Notes: generated by a model from the letters alone, not told the origin. Positions 1 through 8,658 are shown, numbered from the stretch's first letter. The stretch is 27,622 nucleotides of DNA from Muribaculum sp. (GCA_023663505.1 JAMPHH010000041.1:1-27622), one strand, 5' to 3'. Made by a program: numbers and translations.

Positions 1-6
1 AAAATC

Positions 7-44
7 TGCAAGGAAATCATGTGGATTACTTGCTTTTCCTTGCA
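7..44. repeat. Inverted repeat, possible hairpin
   Basis: Bases 7-16 (TGCAAGGAAA) are perfectly complementary to 35-44, giving a 10-bp stem around an 18-nt loop. It is followed by an AT-rich stretch, not a clean T-run. It may be the end of a transcription unit lying left of the window or an operator. The sequence does not decide. Confidence 0.35.
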
Positions 45-100
45 ATTATTATACCAGAAAACAGTTCAAAAGTCAGCATTTATCAGCATTTAAGGCTTAA

Positions 101-205
101 TCAGCAGACACTAATTATCAAAAGGATTTTGAATATGCAAAAGATATTTTATTTGAGGAAACTTGTGATGTGGTTGTAGAATTGATGAATGAGTGTATAA
201 AATAA
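101..205 (+). pseudogene. Possible C-terminal gene remnant
   Basis: One frame stays open for 34 codons from just after a TAA at 98-100 to a TAA at 203-205. The translation has a plausible amphipathic, acidic, protein-like ending (KDILFEETCDVVVELMNE), but there is no start codon with a ribosome binding site. It could be the tail of a decayed gene, or chance in AT-rich DNA. I do not recognise the family. Confidence 0.22.
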
Positions 206-234
206 ATTGTTGAACAATTATTTTCAATGATAAT
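205..234 (+). promoter_or_regulatory. Palindrome overlapping a candidate promoter
   Basis: Bases 205-219 form a perfect inverted repeat with one central base (AATTGTT-G-AACAATT). It overlaps a possible -35 (TTGTTG, 207-212), which lies 16 nt from a possible -10 (GATAAT, 229-234). A dyad over a -35 box is the usual place for a repressor operator. The regulator is unknown. Confidence 0.35.
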
Positions 235-253
235 ATGTGAGATGCGAACTGTA

Positions 254-282
254 TTGAAAATCAGGTTTAATAGGAGTACAAT
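254..282 (+). promoter_or_regulatory. Candidate sigma-A promoter for the lipoprotein
   Basis: TTGAAA (254-259) and TACAAT (277-282) are separated by exactly 17 nt. This is a good sigma-A match, and transcription would start near 289. That start would exclude the small leader ORF at 283, so either this promoter or the one at 207-234 must serve that ORF. Confidence 0.45.
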
Positions 283-348
283 ATGACGGAATTAATAAAG
301 TCAAGTTTTCTGACAAACCTAACTGAGAAAGGAAACATATTATCATGA
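283..348 (+). CDS. Small leader ORF overlapping the lipoprotein start
   Basis: A 21-codon frame starts with ATG at 283, six bases after AGGAG (272-276). It ends in a TGA at 346-348 that overlaps the lipoprotein ATG as ATGA. A ribosome binding site plus a stop-start overlap is the usual layout for translational coupling, so this may be a coupling leader peptide. The peptide (MTELIKSSFLTNLTEKGNIL plus one Ser) has no recognisable family and no attenuator-type codon run. It would be transcribed only from the upstream promoter candidate. It could also be a chance ORF. Confidence 0.35.
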   Translation: MTELIKSSFLTNLTEKGNILS

Positions 349-1421
349 AAAAACAAGCAACTATTTTCTTTATAACTTGCCTCATGTTTTCCCTTGTGGC
401 TTGTTCGTCTGGTGGTAACGGCGTGCAATCAACGCAGCCGCAGGAGGCAGCATCATCACAAGAGACAAATCAACCACAAGAAGCAGCTTCATCACAAGAG
501 ACGGCTCAGCCACAGGAGGCGGCATCGTCACAAGAGACAACTCTGTCACAAGAACCTGCTAAGCCACAAGGGGCAGCTTCGTCACAAGAGATGACTCAAC
601 CACAAGAATCTGCCTTATCAGAAAAAGATGCAACCGAATGGAAAGATAAACAGGAAGTGGATTTTACATATGATTACACGGAGGATATCAAGGCGGATAT
701 TGACTTTGTGGTATCAAGCTCAGATTCCCTGCAAAAAGAACTGGAGAATATTGAGACAGTGATCCGGAAATACGATGCGTTGGCTAGGGAAGCCCAAACT
801 CAGATGGAAATGAATATATCATCTGATTGGTTTTTCGCCATATGGGATACGGAATTAAACAGTCTGTGGGGCAGATTCAGTGATTCGGCTGATCAGCAGA
901 CGAAGGAGAAGGTTCTTGCAGATCAAAGGAACTGGATAAGCATGAAGGAAGAGGCGGTCTTAGAGAACATTGGGTCAAGAGAAGAAAACGGAAGCATGTA
1001 TCCTATGCTTGTGAACTCTTTTATGGAGGAGATTACTAAGAATAGGGCTTATGTTATTGCGAATGAGTTGGCAAAGATAAAAGGCGAGTCCTTTATCATG
1101 CCGGAAAGATCGGAAAAGTACGGATTTTTTGTAGACAATGAGGGAACAGGAAGCATCTACAGCTCTATGATTACCCGGGAAGGAGAGTCAGGAGATGGCG
1201 AAGCCGTTATCGGCATATACAGATTGGCGGCATTTAGGGGGGTCTTTGTTGACAATGGAAATGGGGAATTGGCTTTTACATCGAATGATGCAGATACCAG
1301 AGTTGTAAAGGGAATCATAAAGATCAACGGGTGGGACGGCGCAAGCTTTACAGTTACCGAAGCACCGGAAGGGTACGTCATCTCCGTAGGGGAAAAATTT
1401 GATTTTCCATTTGCATTTTGA
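345..1421 (+). CDS. Secreted lipoprotein with repeat linker and DUF1311/LprI-like domain
   Basis: This is a 358-residue lipoprotein. Residues 1-20 are a type II signal peptide (MKKQ, hydrophobic core, lipobox LVAC), so Cys20 should be lipidated and the mature protein anchored outside the membrane. Residues about 30-90 are a Gln/Ser/Ala/Glu-rich repetitive linker of 12-residue units, probably a flexible spacer. Residues about 140-235 resemble DUF1311 (LprI-type) domains, with the pattern of two long helices containing WFFAIWDTELNSLW and ADQRNWI. The C-terminal part (about 245-358) is a beta-rich region with several Gly-Glu turns, possibly a ligand-binding or lysozyme-inhibitor-like module. That function is known only for some relatives and is not shown here. 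The ribosome binding site is GAAAGGA about 11 nt upstream. The gene appears monocistronic, since a separate promoter follows it. Confidence 0.8.
   Translation: MKKQATIFFITCLMFSLVACSSGGNGVQSTQPQEAASSQETNQPQEAASSQETAQPQEAASSQETTLSQEPAKPQGAASSQEMTQPQESALSEKDATEWKDKQEVDFTYDYTEDIKADIDFVVSSSDSLQKELENIETVIRKYDALAREAQTQMEMNISSDWFFAIWDTELNSLWGRFSDSADQQTKEKVLADQRNWISMKEEAVLENIGSREENGSMYPMLVNSFMEEITKNRAYVIANELAKIKGESFIMPERSEKYGFFVDNEGTGSIYSSMITREGESGDGEAVIGIYRLAAFRGVFVDNGNGELAFTSNDADTRVVKGIIKINGWDGASFTVTEAPEGYVISVGEKFDFPFAF
432..614 (+). repeat. In-frame 36-nt tandem repeat in the lipoprotein
   Basis: About five imperfect copies of a 12-codon unit encode TxQPQEAASSQE. The first three units are nearly identical at protein level but differ at silent positions. 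The fourth is expanded with an SQEPAKPQG variant and the last is degenerate. Tandem in-frame repeats of this kind change copy number by slippage and set linker length. Confidence 0.8.
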
Positions 1422-1429
1422 CATATCTG

Positions 1430-1458
1430 TTGCAGCGGATTTGTTTCTGGGATATAAT
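1430..1458 (+). promoter_or_regulatory. Promoter of the SWIM/MoxR/vWA cluster
   Basis: TTGCAG (1430-1435) and a perfect TATAAT (1453-1458) are 17 nt apart. This is the best promoter match upstream of the five-gene cluster. Transcription would start near 1465 and leave a leader of about 50 nt before the ATG at 1515. Confidence 0.65.
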
Positions 1459-1514
1459 AAACGTGATTAAAATGTCTAAATCATATCCGGATAAAATAAA
1501 AAGGAGACATCACT

Positions 1515-2978
1515 ATGCAATCAATCACAGAGCAGCAGATTCTTGCCATGGCGCCCAACGCGGCAGCGGCGGCGAACGGCAAAAAGATATCCCAAAAGGG
1601 CGGGTTCGTGCGCCTGCAGCGTTCGGCGGACGATACCTTTTACATGGGGGAGTGTACGGGAAGCGGCAAGAGCAATTACAACACCTCCGTGGATTTTTTG
1701 GACGGGACGCCCGTGTGCCGCTGCAGCTGTCCAAGCCGTCAATTTCCATGCAAGCATGGGCTTGCCCTGCTCTATGAGATTTTGGCGCAGAAGAATTTCG
1801 AGACCTGTGAGATACCGGAGGATATTCTGAAGAAAAGGGAGAAGAAGCAGGCGAAGGAGGCAAAGGCTCAGAGTGCGGCGGAGCATTCGGGGGAGGCGGA
1901 CGGCGCGTCGGAGGCAAAGAAGAAATCCGCCTCCAAGAGCGCTAAGGCAGCTCGTGCAAAGAAGCTGCAAAAGCAGTTGGAGGGGCTTTCCCTGTTGGAA
2001 AAGCTTGTGCAGGATTTGATGCGCTCCGGTCTGGGCACCATGGGCGGCACGGTTCTGAACACCTATCGGGATCTGGCAAAGCAACTGGGGGATTATTATC
2101 TGCCGGGACCGCAGCGGTTTCTGAACAGGTTGGTTTTGGAGATGGAGCTTTTTCAAAAGGACAATGCCGAGCAGCATTATGACAATGCCATTGACATCTT
2201 GGAGAGAATGTGGACTCTGGTGAAGAAGTCGAGGGCATATCTGAACGGCAAGCTTGAACAGGACGACGTGGCGCAGGACGACAACCTGCTCTATGAGGAG
2301 TTGGGCGGAATCTGGAAGCTCTCGGAGTTGGAAGCGTTGGGCAGGAGTAAACAGAACGCCGCTCTGATGCAGCTTTCCTTCTGGGTGAGCGATGACGCGG
2401 CGGGCAAGCAGTATATCGACACGGGCTGTTGGGCGGATTTGAGCTCGGGAGAAATATATATGACCTACAACTACCGTCCCTTGAAGGCATTAAAATACAT
2501 AAAGCAGGAGGACTCGGTGTTTGGCGTGGCGGAGGCGCCGAGCGCAGCCTGTTATCCCGGGGACGGGAATCTGAGGATTCGTTGGGAGAGCGCGGCTATC
2601 CGCGACGTGGAGCAAAAGGACATTGACCGACTTCGGGAGCTTGCTGCCACCTCTCTCAAGGCGGAGGTCAAGACTGCCAAGAATATTTTGAAAAATGCAT
2701 TGGCGGACAAGATGTATATAAGGCTGATTGCGTTTGAGGAGATTGGACAGTGTGAGGAGGGGCTTGCGCTGCGCACCAAGGAGGGCGAGACGATCCTGTT
2801 GGGTGATGCGCCGGACATGGAGTTGTCCTGTGAGAGAATCGGGCTTTTGCCGGACGAAGGTCTTGTGAAGGATCAAGTGCTGCTCGGGGCATTCTATTAC
2901 GACGAGGCTTCAAGACGCTTGAAGCTGCAGCCGTTGAGTATCGTGACAGAGCGGGATATAGTGCGGCTGCTGTACTGA
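1515..2978 (+). CDS. SWIM zinc-finger protein (YehQ-like)
   Basis: This 487-residue protein carries a SWIM zinc finger near its N-terminus. The ligands are visible as Cys68, Cys70, Cys79 and His81 within CRCSCPSRQFPCKHGLAL, the CxCxnCxH pattern. SWIM domains bind DNA or protein partners. Residues about 98-155 are a low-complexity Lys/Ala/Glu linker, likely coiled or disordered, followed by a helical region of unknown fold. The start is fixed by AAAAGGAG about 8 nt upstream of the ATG. It is the first gene of a cluster that also encodes a HEAT-like protein, a MoxR ATPase, a DUF5682 protein and a vWA protein. A SWIM protein (YehQ) belongs to the comparable E. coli set. Its molecular role is not established; I infer it is a substrate- or nucleic-acid-recognition subunit for the MoxR-vWA machine. 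Confidence 0.85.
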   Translation: MQSITEQQILAMAPNAAAAANGKKISQKGGFVRLQRSADDTFYMGECTGSGKSNYNTSVDFLDGTPVCRCSCPSRQFPCKHGLALLYEILAQKNFETCEIPEDILKKREKKQAKEAKAQSAAEHSGEADGASEAKKKSASKSAKAARAKKLQKQLEGLSLLEKLVQDLMRSGLGTMGGTVLNTYRDLAKQLGDYYLPGPQRFLNRLVLEMELFQKDNAEQHYDNAIDILERMWTLVKKSRAYLNGKLEQDDVAQDDNLLYEELGGIWKLSELEALGRSKQNAALMQLSFWVSDDAAGKQYIDTGCWADLSSGEIYMTYNYRPLKALKYIKQEDSVFGVAEAPSAACYPGDGNLRIRWESAAIRDVEQKDIDRLRELAATSLKAEVKTAKNILKNALADKMYIRLIAFEEIGQCEEGLALRTKEGETILLGDAPDMELSCERIGLLPDEGLVKDQVLLGAFYYDEASRRLKLQPLSIVTERDIVRLLY

Positions 2979-3053
2979 GTCCTGACAAGGTTACACAGCA
3001 ATCCGAATCAAATGCCCGCACCCGAGGGGGCGAGGCGCGGAAAAGGAGAGATT

Positions 3054-5000
3054 ATGGACATCACACCAATCTATGAATTGAGGAACAGGCTGAGGGCGGC
3101 AGCCATAGCGGGGACAAATCTTTTGTCCGAGGACTTCCGGTTAAAGCGGGCTGTGGAGGGGATACAGCCCTTGGAGGCGGCGTCTCCGGTGTTTGCGAAG
3201 ATCGGGGAGCTGGCAAGGGGGCTGCTTTCCTCGGAGCAGGCGGACAGGGAAGGGGCTTTGTTGGATACCATTACGTTGGTGGACGCCCTGCTTTGCACCC
3301 AAGGCGAGGTAGCAGTGGCGGGAGAGCTGCAGCCATTGCGTTTGCAGAGCGCGGGAGCTGCTGTCAGCAACGCGCCCTACTCTGACGTCAAAGCGATTTT
3401 GGACGCGTTGGAGAATTCCGGAGGCGGACGCTACGGTTATCTGACGCAGATGCATGAGGAGCGCCCTGAGCTGTTCGAGGACTATCGCGTGAAGCCTGCG
3501 TTGGTGCGGGCATTGGGGGCTTCCTATGCGGAGCTTGCGGAGGACGTGAAGAATTGGCTCAAAAATATGGGAGAGCCTATATTGCCCTTGTTGGAGCGGG
3601 ATTTTGACCCTAAGGGGAAGAAGGAGATGCTGCGCCGCTTGGAGGTGATTGACACGATTGCGGGGGCGGGGGCAAATGACTTTTATGTCAGGTTCCTTCC
3701 CGATTCGGAGAAGGAGCTTCGTCAGGCGTTGATTTATGCGCTGCGGTATAGTCAGGAGAACGAGGAGCTTCTGCTGTCCCTTGTAAAGACGGAGAAGGGG
3801 AAGGCGAAGAAGCTGGCTTACTGCGCCTTGGCATGTATGGAGGGCGATGAGGCTAGGGCTTGTGTTGTGGCACTGGTGAAGAAAAAGCCCGAGGAGGCTC
3901 GGACTGCCCTCAGTGTATCGAAGACGGATTGGGTATCGGATTTGCTGCGGCAGTTGATTTTTGATGTGATGGACGGTCTGGAGAAGGAGACTGACGGGGG
4001 ACGCAAGCTTCAGGAGAAGGAGAAGATAATCGAAGCTGTCAACGAGTTGGAATATTATCTGGAGGCACTGGAGGGAAAGAACGGCAGGGTGGTTGGAGAC
4101 TGCTGCAGAAGGGTGGCTGCCTTTGTGTATAAGCCGCAGATTATGAAGTTGTTGTTAGAGGCGTATACCGACCAGAAAGGAAACTTTTTAAAGCATTGGT
4201 TGGCAATTCGTGTTTGGACATATTTGAAGCATTGTCCTGATGCGGAGATGGTCTCCTTGGCGTTGGAGATGTATGAAACCTATGAAGGTATCCTAGTGCA
4301 TGACGCTCCTTCTGATCGTCCTAACGGATTGCGGTTATCTGACAAATTAGCAGGAGAGACCTATTTCCCTGCCGCACTATTGGCAAAGCTGATTAGCTGT
4401 GAGGATTGTACGGCGTGGCTTAGGAAGGAGATGCATAAGGAGAAGAATGTAGATAATCTGTCTGCTGCCTTAGCAGGGCTGCGTTGGAACAGGGGACGGA
4501 AGACATGGGAATTGGAAGTCCAATCATACAACAGCTTTTTTGAAAAGACTGACAGCTTCGTTTGTCCAATCAAGCAGAGGATAGATGGGGATTTTCTTAC
4601 GATTTTAATAGAGTATATGGACAGCAAACCTTATAGCAATTTGGAAAGGACGATAGTAAACTGCATTCCCGACAATGATAAAAACTATGTAGATGTGGTC
4701 ATGGAACATTTCTATCGGAAAGCCAAAAGCGGGGAGGGAGGCATCTATTTCTACTGTGAACATCTCAAAAAGCACGGATATCCCAAATGTGAGGGGATTG
4801 CCGTGCAGCATTTCAAAAAGAAACAGAAGATTCCTATGTGGGAGATTAGGAACATCTTAGAAGCCCTGCCCGGGGACGCCGAGGCAAAACGGGCGGAAGG
4901 CAGGGAGGTAATAAAGCAGATTAAGAATTATCAAATCGACGCGAGACTCAGCAGCGAAGAATTGCAGCAGATAGAGGATTTTGTGGAAACGATTGTGTAG
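3054..5000 (+). CDS. HEAT-like alpha-solenoid protein of the MoxR-vWA cluster
   Basis: This is a 648-residue, almost wholly helical protein. Residues about 170-340 show repeated helix pairs of HEAT-like character (for example PILPLLERDFD, LRQALIYALRYS, KKLAYCALACMEGDEA), consistent with an alpha-solenoid scaffold. No catalytic motif is visible. The start at 3054 is chosen over an in-frame ATG at 3012 because AAGGAGAG lies directly before it. The gene follows the SWIM gene by 75 nt and precedes the ATPase by about 40 nt, so co-transcription is likely. Similar clusters in other bacteria carry a large helical protein here (DUF5691-type, from memory, not checked). Composition drops sharply in the C-terminal part: by hand count about 58% GC at 3241-3300 against 35% at 4561-4620. 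This suggests a mosaic gene. Confidence 0.75.
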   Translation: MDITPIYELRNRLRAAAIAGTNLLSEDFRLKRAVEGIQPLEAASPVFAKIGELARGLLSSEQADREGALLDTITLVDALLCTQGEVAVAGELQPLRLQSAGAAVSNAPYSDVKAILDALENSGGGRYGYLTQMHEERPELFEDYRVKPALVRALGASYAELAEDVKNWLKNMGEPILPLLERDFDPKGKKEMLRRLEVIDTIAGAGANDFYVRFLPDSEKELRQALIYALRYSQENEELLLSLVKTEKGKAKKLAYCALACMEGDEARACVVALVKKKPEEARTALSVSKTDWVSDLLRQLIFDVMDGLEKETDGGRKLQEKEKIIEAVNELEYYLEALEGKNGRVVGDCCRRVAAFVYKPQIMKLLLEAYTDQKGNFLKHWLAIRVWTYLKHCPDAEMVSLALEMYETYEGILVHDAPSDRPNGLRLSDKLAGETYFPAALLAKLISCEDCTAWLRKEMHKEKNVDNLSAALAGLRWNRGRKTWELEVQSYNSFFEKTDSFVCPIKQRIDGDFLTILIEYMDSKPYSNLERTIVNCIPDNDKNYVDVVMEHFYRKAKSGEGGIYFYCEHLKKHGYPKCEGIAVQHFKKKQKIPMWEIRNILEALPGDAEAKRAEGREVIKQIKNYQIDARLSSEELQQIEDFVETIV

Positions 5001-5041
5001 AGGCGAGGGCTGTCGAATGGCGGAAAGGAATGGTGTTACAT

Positions 5042-6127
5042 ATGGAGCAACAGGTTTTGCGGCTGCCTGCGGAGCAGCTTTATCAGAAGGAGATTGATGC
5101 GTTGATTGCCGCGGAGAAGGACGCGGTGCCGGAGGGGTGGCGCATGTCTCCCCGCTCGGTGAAGACCTATATCTGTGGCGGCAAGGCGGGCGGAGTGGAG
5201 ATCACGCCCAAATATATCGGGCATGAGCGACTGGTGGAGATTGCCATTGCCACGTTGGTGACGGACAGCGCGCTCCTGCTCATCGGTGAACCGGGCACGG
5301 CGAAAAGCTGGCTCTCCGAGCATCTTGCGGCGGCGATCAACGGGGATTCCACCAGAGTCGTTCAAGGCACGGCGGGCACCACGGAGGAGCAGATTCGGTA
5401 TTCTTGGAATTATGCGATGCTGATTGCCAACGGTCCCTCTCAGGAGGCTATGCTGAAAAGCCCTATTTTCCATGCCATGGAGACGGGAAGCATTGCAAGG
5501 GTGGAGGAGATTTCCCGATGTGCCTCGGAGGTGCAGGACGCCTTGATTTCTATCTTGTCAGAAAAAAGGATCTCCGTGCCGGAGCTTGCCATGGAAGTGC
5601 CTGCCAAGAAGGGCTTTTCAATCATTGCCACGGCAAACACCAGAGACAAGGGCGTCAATGAGATGTCGGCGGCATTGAAGCGTCGTTTTAATATCGTGGT
5701 GCTGCCCTCCCCTGCGGATTTGACGGCGGAGATGGAGATCGTGCGCACGAGGGTGGAGCAGCTCTCAGGCGGGCTTGATCTCCATGCCAAGCTGCCGAAG
5801 CAGGAGGTGGTGGAGAAGGTCTGCACGATTTTCCGTGAGCTTAGAAGCGGTGAGACCTTGGACCGCAGCCAGAAGGTCAAGACCCCTGCGGGAGTGCTGT
5901 CCACCGCGGAGGCAATCTCACTTCTGTGCAACAGCATGGCTTTGGCGGGCAGCTTTGGCGACGGAAGTATCACGGAGGAGGATTTGGCTGCGGGGCTGCA
6001 GGGCGCCGTGGTGAAGGACGAGGGCAAGGACGGTCTGGTTTGGAAGGAATATCTGGAAAATGTCATGAAGAAGCGGGGCTCTGCTTGGGCGGGGCTGTAT
6101 AAGGCTTGTAGGGAGCTGAACGAGTGA
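5042..6127 (+). CDS. MoxR-family AAA+ ATPase (YehL-like)
   Basis: This is a 361-residue AAA+ ATPase of the MoxR group, which remodels partner proteins together with vWA-domain proteins. Walker A is GEPGTAKS at residues 82-89. The Walker B position reads IARVEEISR (residues 151-159), with Glu-Glu in place of the canonical Asp-Glu. Sensor 1 is ATANTRDKG around Asn199, and an arginine pair follows in ALKRRFN (211-217). The N-terminal LPAEQLY resembles the start of E. coli YehL. The start is ambiguous: an ATG at 5030 directly abuts GGAAAGGA, whereas the ATG at 5042 sits 12 nt from it and gives the family-like N-terminus, so I use 5042. It lies in the middle of the five-gene cluster, so its partner is most likely the vWA protein at 8828-10024. 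Confidence 0.9.
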   Translation: MEQQVLRLPAEQLYQKEIDALIAAEKDAVPEGWRMSPRSVKTYICGGKAGGVEITPKYIGHERLVEIAIATLVTDSALLLIGEPGTAKSWLSEHLAAAINGDSTRVVQGTAGTTEEQIRYSWNYAMLIANGPSQEAMLKSPIFHAMETGSIARVEEISRCASEVQDALISILSEKRISVPELAMEVPAKKGFSIIATANTRDKGVNEMSAALKRRFNIVVLPSPADLTAEMEIVRTRVEQLSGGLDLHAKLPKQEVVEKVCTIFRELRSGETLDRSQKVKTPAGVLSTAEAISLLCNSMALAGSFGDGSITEEDLAAGLQGAVVKDEGKDGLVWKEYLENVMKKRGSAWAGLYKACRELNE

Positions 6128-6219
6128 CATGTGACTCTTGTGGACAAGGAGCCAAGTCAACATTTGCATGAACGCAGATTTGACTGTGTATAAATGTAAC
6201 ACTGGAATTAGGAGGGAGC

Positions 6220-8481
6220 ATGAAGCAGCCTTACATATTTGGAATCCGCCATTTGTCTCCTGCGGGAGCGTGGCATCTGCGCAGGTTCTTGGACGAGAAG
6301 AAGCCGAGGCTGGTGTTGGTGGAGGGTCCCAGTGATTTAAATGACCAGATGGAGAATCTCACAAGGCGGGAGACGAAGCCGCCCATAGCGATTCTTGCCT
6401 ATACGAAGGAGACGCCGATTCGCACCCTGCTCTATCCCTTTGCGGAGTATTCGCCGGAGTATCAGGCTTTTTTGTGGTGCAGGGAGCACAAGGTTTCCTG
6501 TCGGTTCATGGATTTGCCCTCGGAGGTGTTTTTGAGCTTTCCTGAAGATGCGGAGGGCAGCAGTGACGAGGGCGAGGAGGGGCGGAGGAATGTTTATGCC
6601 CTTTTGAGTCACAAGGCGGGGGAAGATGGTCAGGAGACCTTTTGGGAGCGGACGATGGAGCAGGCTTCGGACACGGACAGTTATCACGAGGGAGCGAATG
6701 TGTTTGGACGGGAGCTTCGGGATTTGACGGAGGGGCAGGATAGAGACCGGGCGGAGACGTTGGTCAGGGAAGCCTATATGCGCAGGCAGATTGCAGACGC
6801 CGTGGCGGAGGGCTTTGCGCCGGAGGAGATTGTGGCGGTGACGGGGGCTTATCATGTGGAGGGTCTTTCGGACGAGGAGCTGCTGCCCATGACGGACGAG
6901 GAGCTTGCTCATTTGCCCAAGGTGGGGGCGAATCACACGTTGATGCCCTACTCTTATTATCGCTTGTCCGCAAGGTCAGGTTATGGCGCAGGCAACAAGG
7001 CGCCCGCCTATTATGAGCTGTTGTGGGAGGGGCTTAGGCAGGGTGAGACCATGCATGCGCCCTATTCCTATCTGTCGAAGATCGCGGGTTATCAGAGGGC
7101 TAAGGGGAATCCCGTGTCCTCAGCGGAGGTGATTGAGGCGGTTCGGCTGGCGGGGGCGTTGGCAGCCTTGCGTGGCGGGACGGTTCCCGCGCTCAGGGAT
7201 TTGCGGGACGCTGCCGTGACCTGTCTGGGAAGGGGAAACTTCTCGGATATCAGTCTCGCCGTGGCGGACACGGAGATAGGCACTACGATAGGCGCGCTTC
7301 CCGAGGGGGTCAGCCGCACCAGTATTCAGGAGGATTTTTACAGGCAGCTTAAGCGGTTGAAATTAGAGAAATACAGGACTCTCGCAGCGCAGGATTTGAC
7401 GCTTGATCTTAGGGAGAATCGAAGGGTTTCCTCTCAGGAGGCGGCGTTTATGGATTTGCACCGCTCCTTTTTCCTGCACCAATTAAGGGTATTGTGTATC
7501 AGCTTTGTAAAGCAGCAGAGGGTGCAGCAGGATAACGCTACGTGGTCGGAGCAGTGGGTGGTGTGTTGGACGCCCGAGGCGGAGATGCAGCTTGTGGAGG
7601 CGGCGCTTAAGGGCGATACGGTGGAGCAGGCGGCGTCATTTCAAATGAAGGAGCAGGTGGAGCAGGCGGCGGATATCGGGCAGATTGCTCTGGTGATTGA
7701 AGATGCCTTTACCTGCGGTATGGCGTCCACGGTAAAATATGCCGTAGCTGCATTGCAGGCGATGGCAGTGGACGCGGTTTCTATCGAGGGCTTGGGGCAG
7801 ACGGTGCACAGGCTTTCCACGGTGATTTCCTACGGAAATATCCGTCAGCTTGACGCTGCACCCTTAGAGCCTATTTTAAAGCAGATGTTTTATCGGGCGT
7901 GTCTGCTTCTGCCGGGGGCATGTGTCTGTGATGACGCTGCCAGTAAGGAGATCGTGATGGCGATGGAGCGGCTGAATGCCGCAAGTCTCGCACATGATTT
8001 TCTGGACGGTCAGGCATGGATTGCCGCGTTGAGGGAGACAGCCCGCAGGGACGATTTGAATACCAAGCTGTCGGGCTTTGCCATGGCGATTCTGTTGGAG
8101 CGTGGATTGGCGGATTCCGCAGAGCTTAAGCTGGAGGTGCAGCGCAGGTTGTCCAAGGGGGTTCCTGCGGATTTGGGCGCGGGGTGGTTCGAGGGGCTTG
8201 CCATGAAGAACAGATACGCGCTGATTGCCAGACTTTCTCTTTGGGAGGATTTGGACAGCTATCTGGACGAGCTGGACGCGGAGGAGTTCAAGCGGGCGTT
8301 GGTGTTCCTGCGCCGTGCCTTTGCGGACTTCACCTCGGGGGAGAAAGATGAAATTGCTGAGAATCTTGGTGAGATATGGGGGCTGAACGGGCAGCAGATC
8401 AGCGAGTCCGTGAATCAGACGCTGAGCGGGGCGGAGGCTGAACTGGTGGAGAGCTTGGAGGAATTTGATTTTGATTTATAA
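6220..8481 (+). CDS. DUF5682 protein (YehM-like; TraB/ChaN/EreA-like N-terminal fold)
   Basis: This is a 753-residue protein. Its N-terminal part has the look of DUF5682, distantly related to the TraB/TIKI/ChaN/EreA hydrolase-like fold. The visible signs are GIRHLSP with His11, LVLVEGP with Glu35, CRFMDLPSE near 94-102, REAYMRRQIAD around 183-193, and VTGAYHVEG with His212. These conserved His/Glu positions are candidate metal or catalytic ligands; activity is inferred from the fold only. The C-terminal 450 residues are helical and unrecognised. The start ATG follows GGAGGGAG. A 92-nt spacer separates it from the ATPase gene. Its last six bases overlap the convergent DUF1902 gene. It corresponds to YehM of E. 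coli in length and context. Confidence 0.82.
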   Translation: MKQPYIFGIRHLSPAGAWHLRRFLDEKKPRLVLVEGPSDLNDQMENLTRRETKPPIAILAYTKETPIRTLLYPFAEYSPEYQAFLWCREHKVSCRFMDLPSEVFLSFPEDAEGSSDEGEEGRRNVYALLSHKAGEDGQETFWERTMEQASDTDSYHEGANVFGRELRDLTEGQDRDRAETLVREAYMRRQIADAVAEGFAPEEIVAVTGAYHVEGLSDEELLPMTDEELAHLPKVGANHTLMPYSYYRLSARSGYGAGNKAPAYYELLWEGLRQGETMHAPYSYLSKIAGYQRAKGNPVSSAEVIEAVRLAGALAALRGGTVPALRDLRDAAVTCLGRGNFSDISLAVADTEIGTTIGALPEGVSRTSIQEDFYRQLKRLKLEKYRTLAAQDLTLDLRENRRVSSQEAAFMDLHRSFFLHQLRVLCISFVKQQRVQQDNATWSEQWVVCWTPEAEMQLVEAALKGDTVEQAASFQMKEQVEQAADIGQIALVIEDAFTCGMASTVKYAVAALQAMAVDAVSIEGLGQTVHRLSTVISYGNIRQLDAAPLEPILKQMFYRACLLLPGACVCDDAASKEIVMAMERLNAASLAHDFLDGQAWIAALRETARRDDLNTKLSGFAMAILLERGLADSAELKLEVQRRLSKGVPADLGAGWFEGLAMKNRYALIARLSLWEDLDSYLDELDAEEFKRALVFLRRAFADFTSGEKDEIAENLGEIWGLNGQQISESVNQTLSGAEAELVESLEEFDFDL

Positions 8482-8658
8482 GGTAAGCGGTTGTTGTGTG
8501 GGAGTGTTTAATGTAAGTAGTTCAGGAACAGCAAAACGGACTCGCTCAAGTAAAGCATCAAAAGAACCGGATTCCAATACAAGACCGGGAATATCATCAC
8601 TTGTAGCAATCCATACATTGGCTTCGTTGTCCCAAATAAGATTGACAACATATTCCAT
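8476..8658 (-). CDS. Orphan HicB-like protein (DUF1902)
   Basis: This is a 60-residue minus-strand protein starting MEYVVNLIWDNEANVWIATS and continuing with DDIPGLVLES. It has the partial RNase-H-like fold pattern of HicB/DUF1902 antitoxins (a strand with W-D, then a D-D-I-P-G-L turn, then a helix). The start at 8658 is supported by GGAGGT (minus strand) exactly 7 nt upstream. A longer in-frame start at 8709 has no ribosome binding site. HicB proteins neutralise HicA mRNA interferases and often repress their own operon, but no HicA-like gene adjoins this one and the C-terminus carries no obvious DNA-binding domain. It lies antisense between the DUF5682 and vWA genes of one cluster and overlaps the DUF5682 gene by 6 nt. 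It may be a late insertion or a regulator of the cluster. Confidence 0.78.
   Translation of the reverse strand: MEYVVNLIWDNEANVWIATSDDIPGLVLESGSFDALLERVRFAVPELLTLNTPTQQPLTL

Noticed and set aside
432..614. Repeats considered as CRISPR or non-coding satellite
   Set aside because: They are in frame, exactly codon-sized and within a lipoprotein gene.
1521..2177. 218-codon minus-strand open frame opposite the SWIM gene
   Set aside because: Leu/Arg-rich antisense frame within a GC-rich gene; no start signal.
6128..6219. Possible internal promoter before the DUF5682 gene
   Set aside because: TTGCAT and TATAAA are present but 19 nt apart with no other support; read-through from the cluster promoter is simpler.
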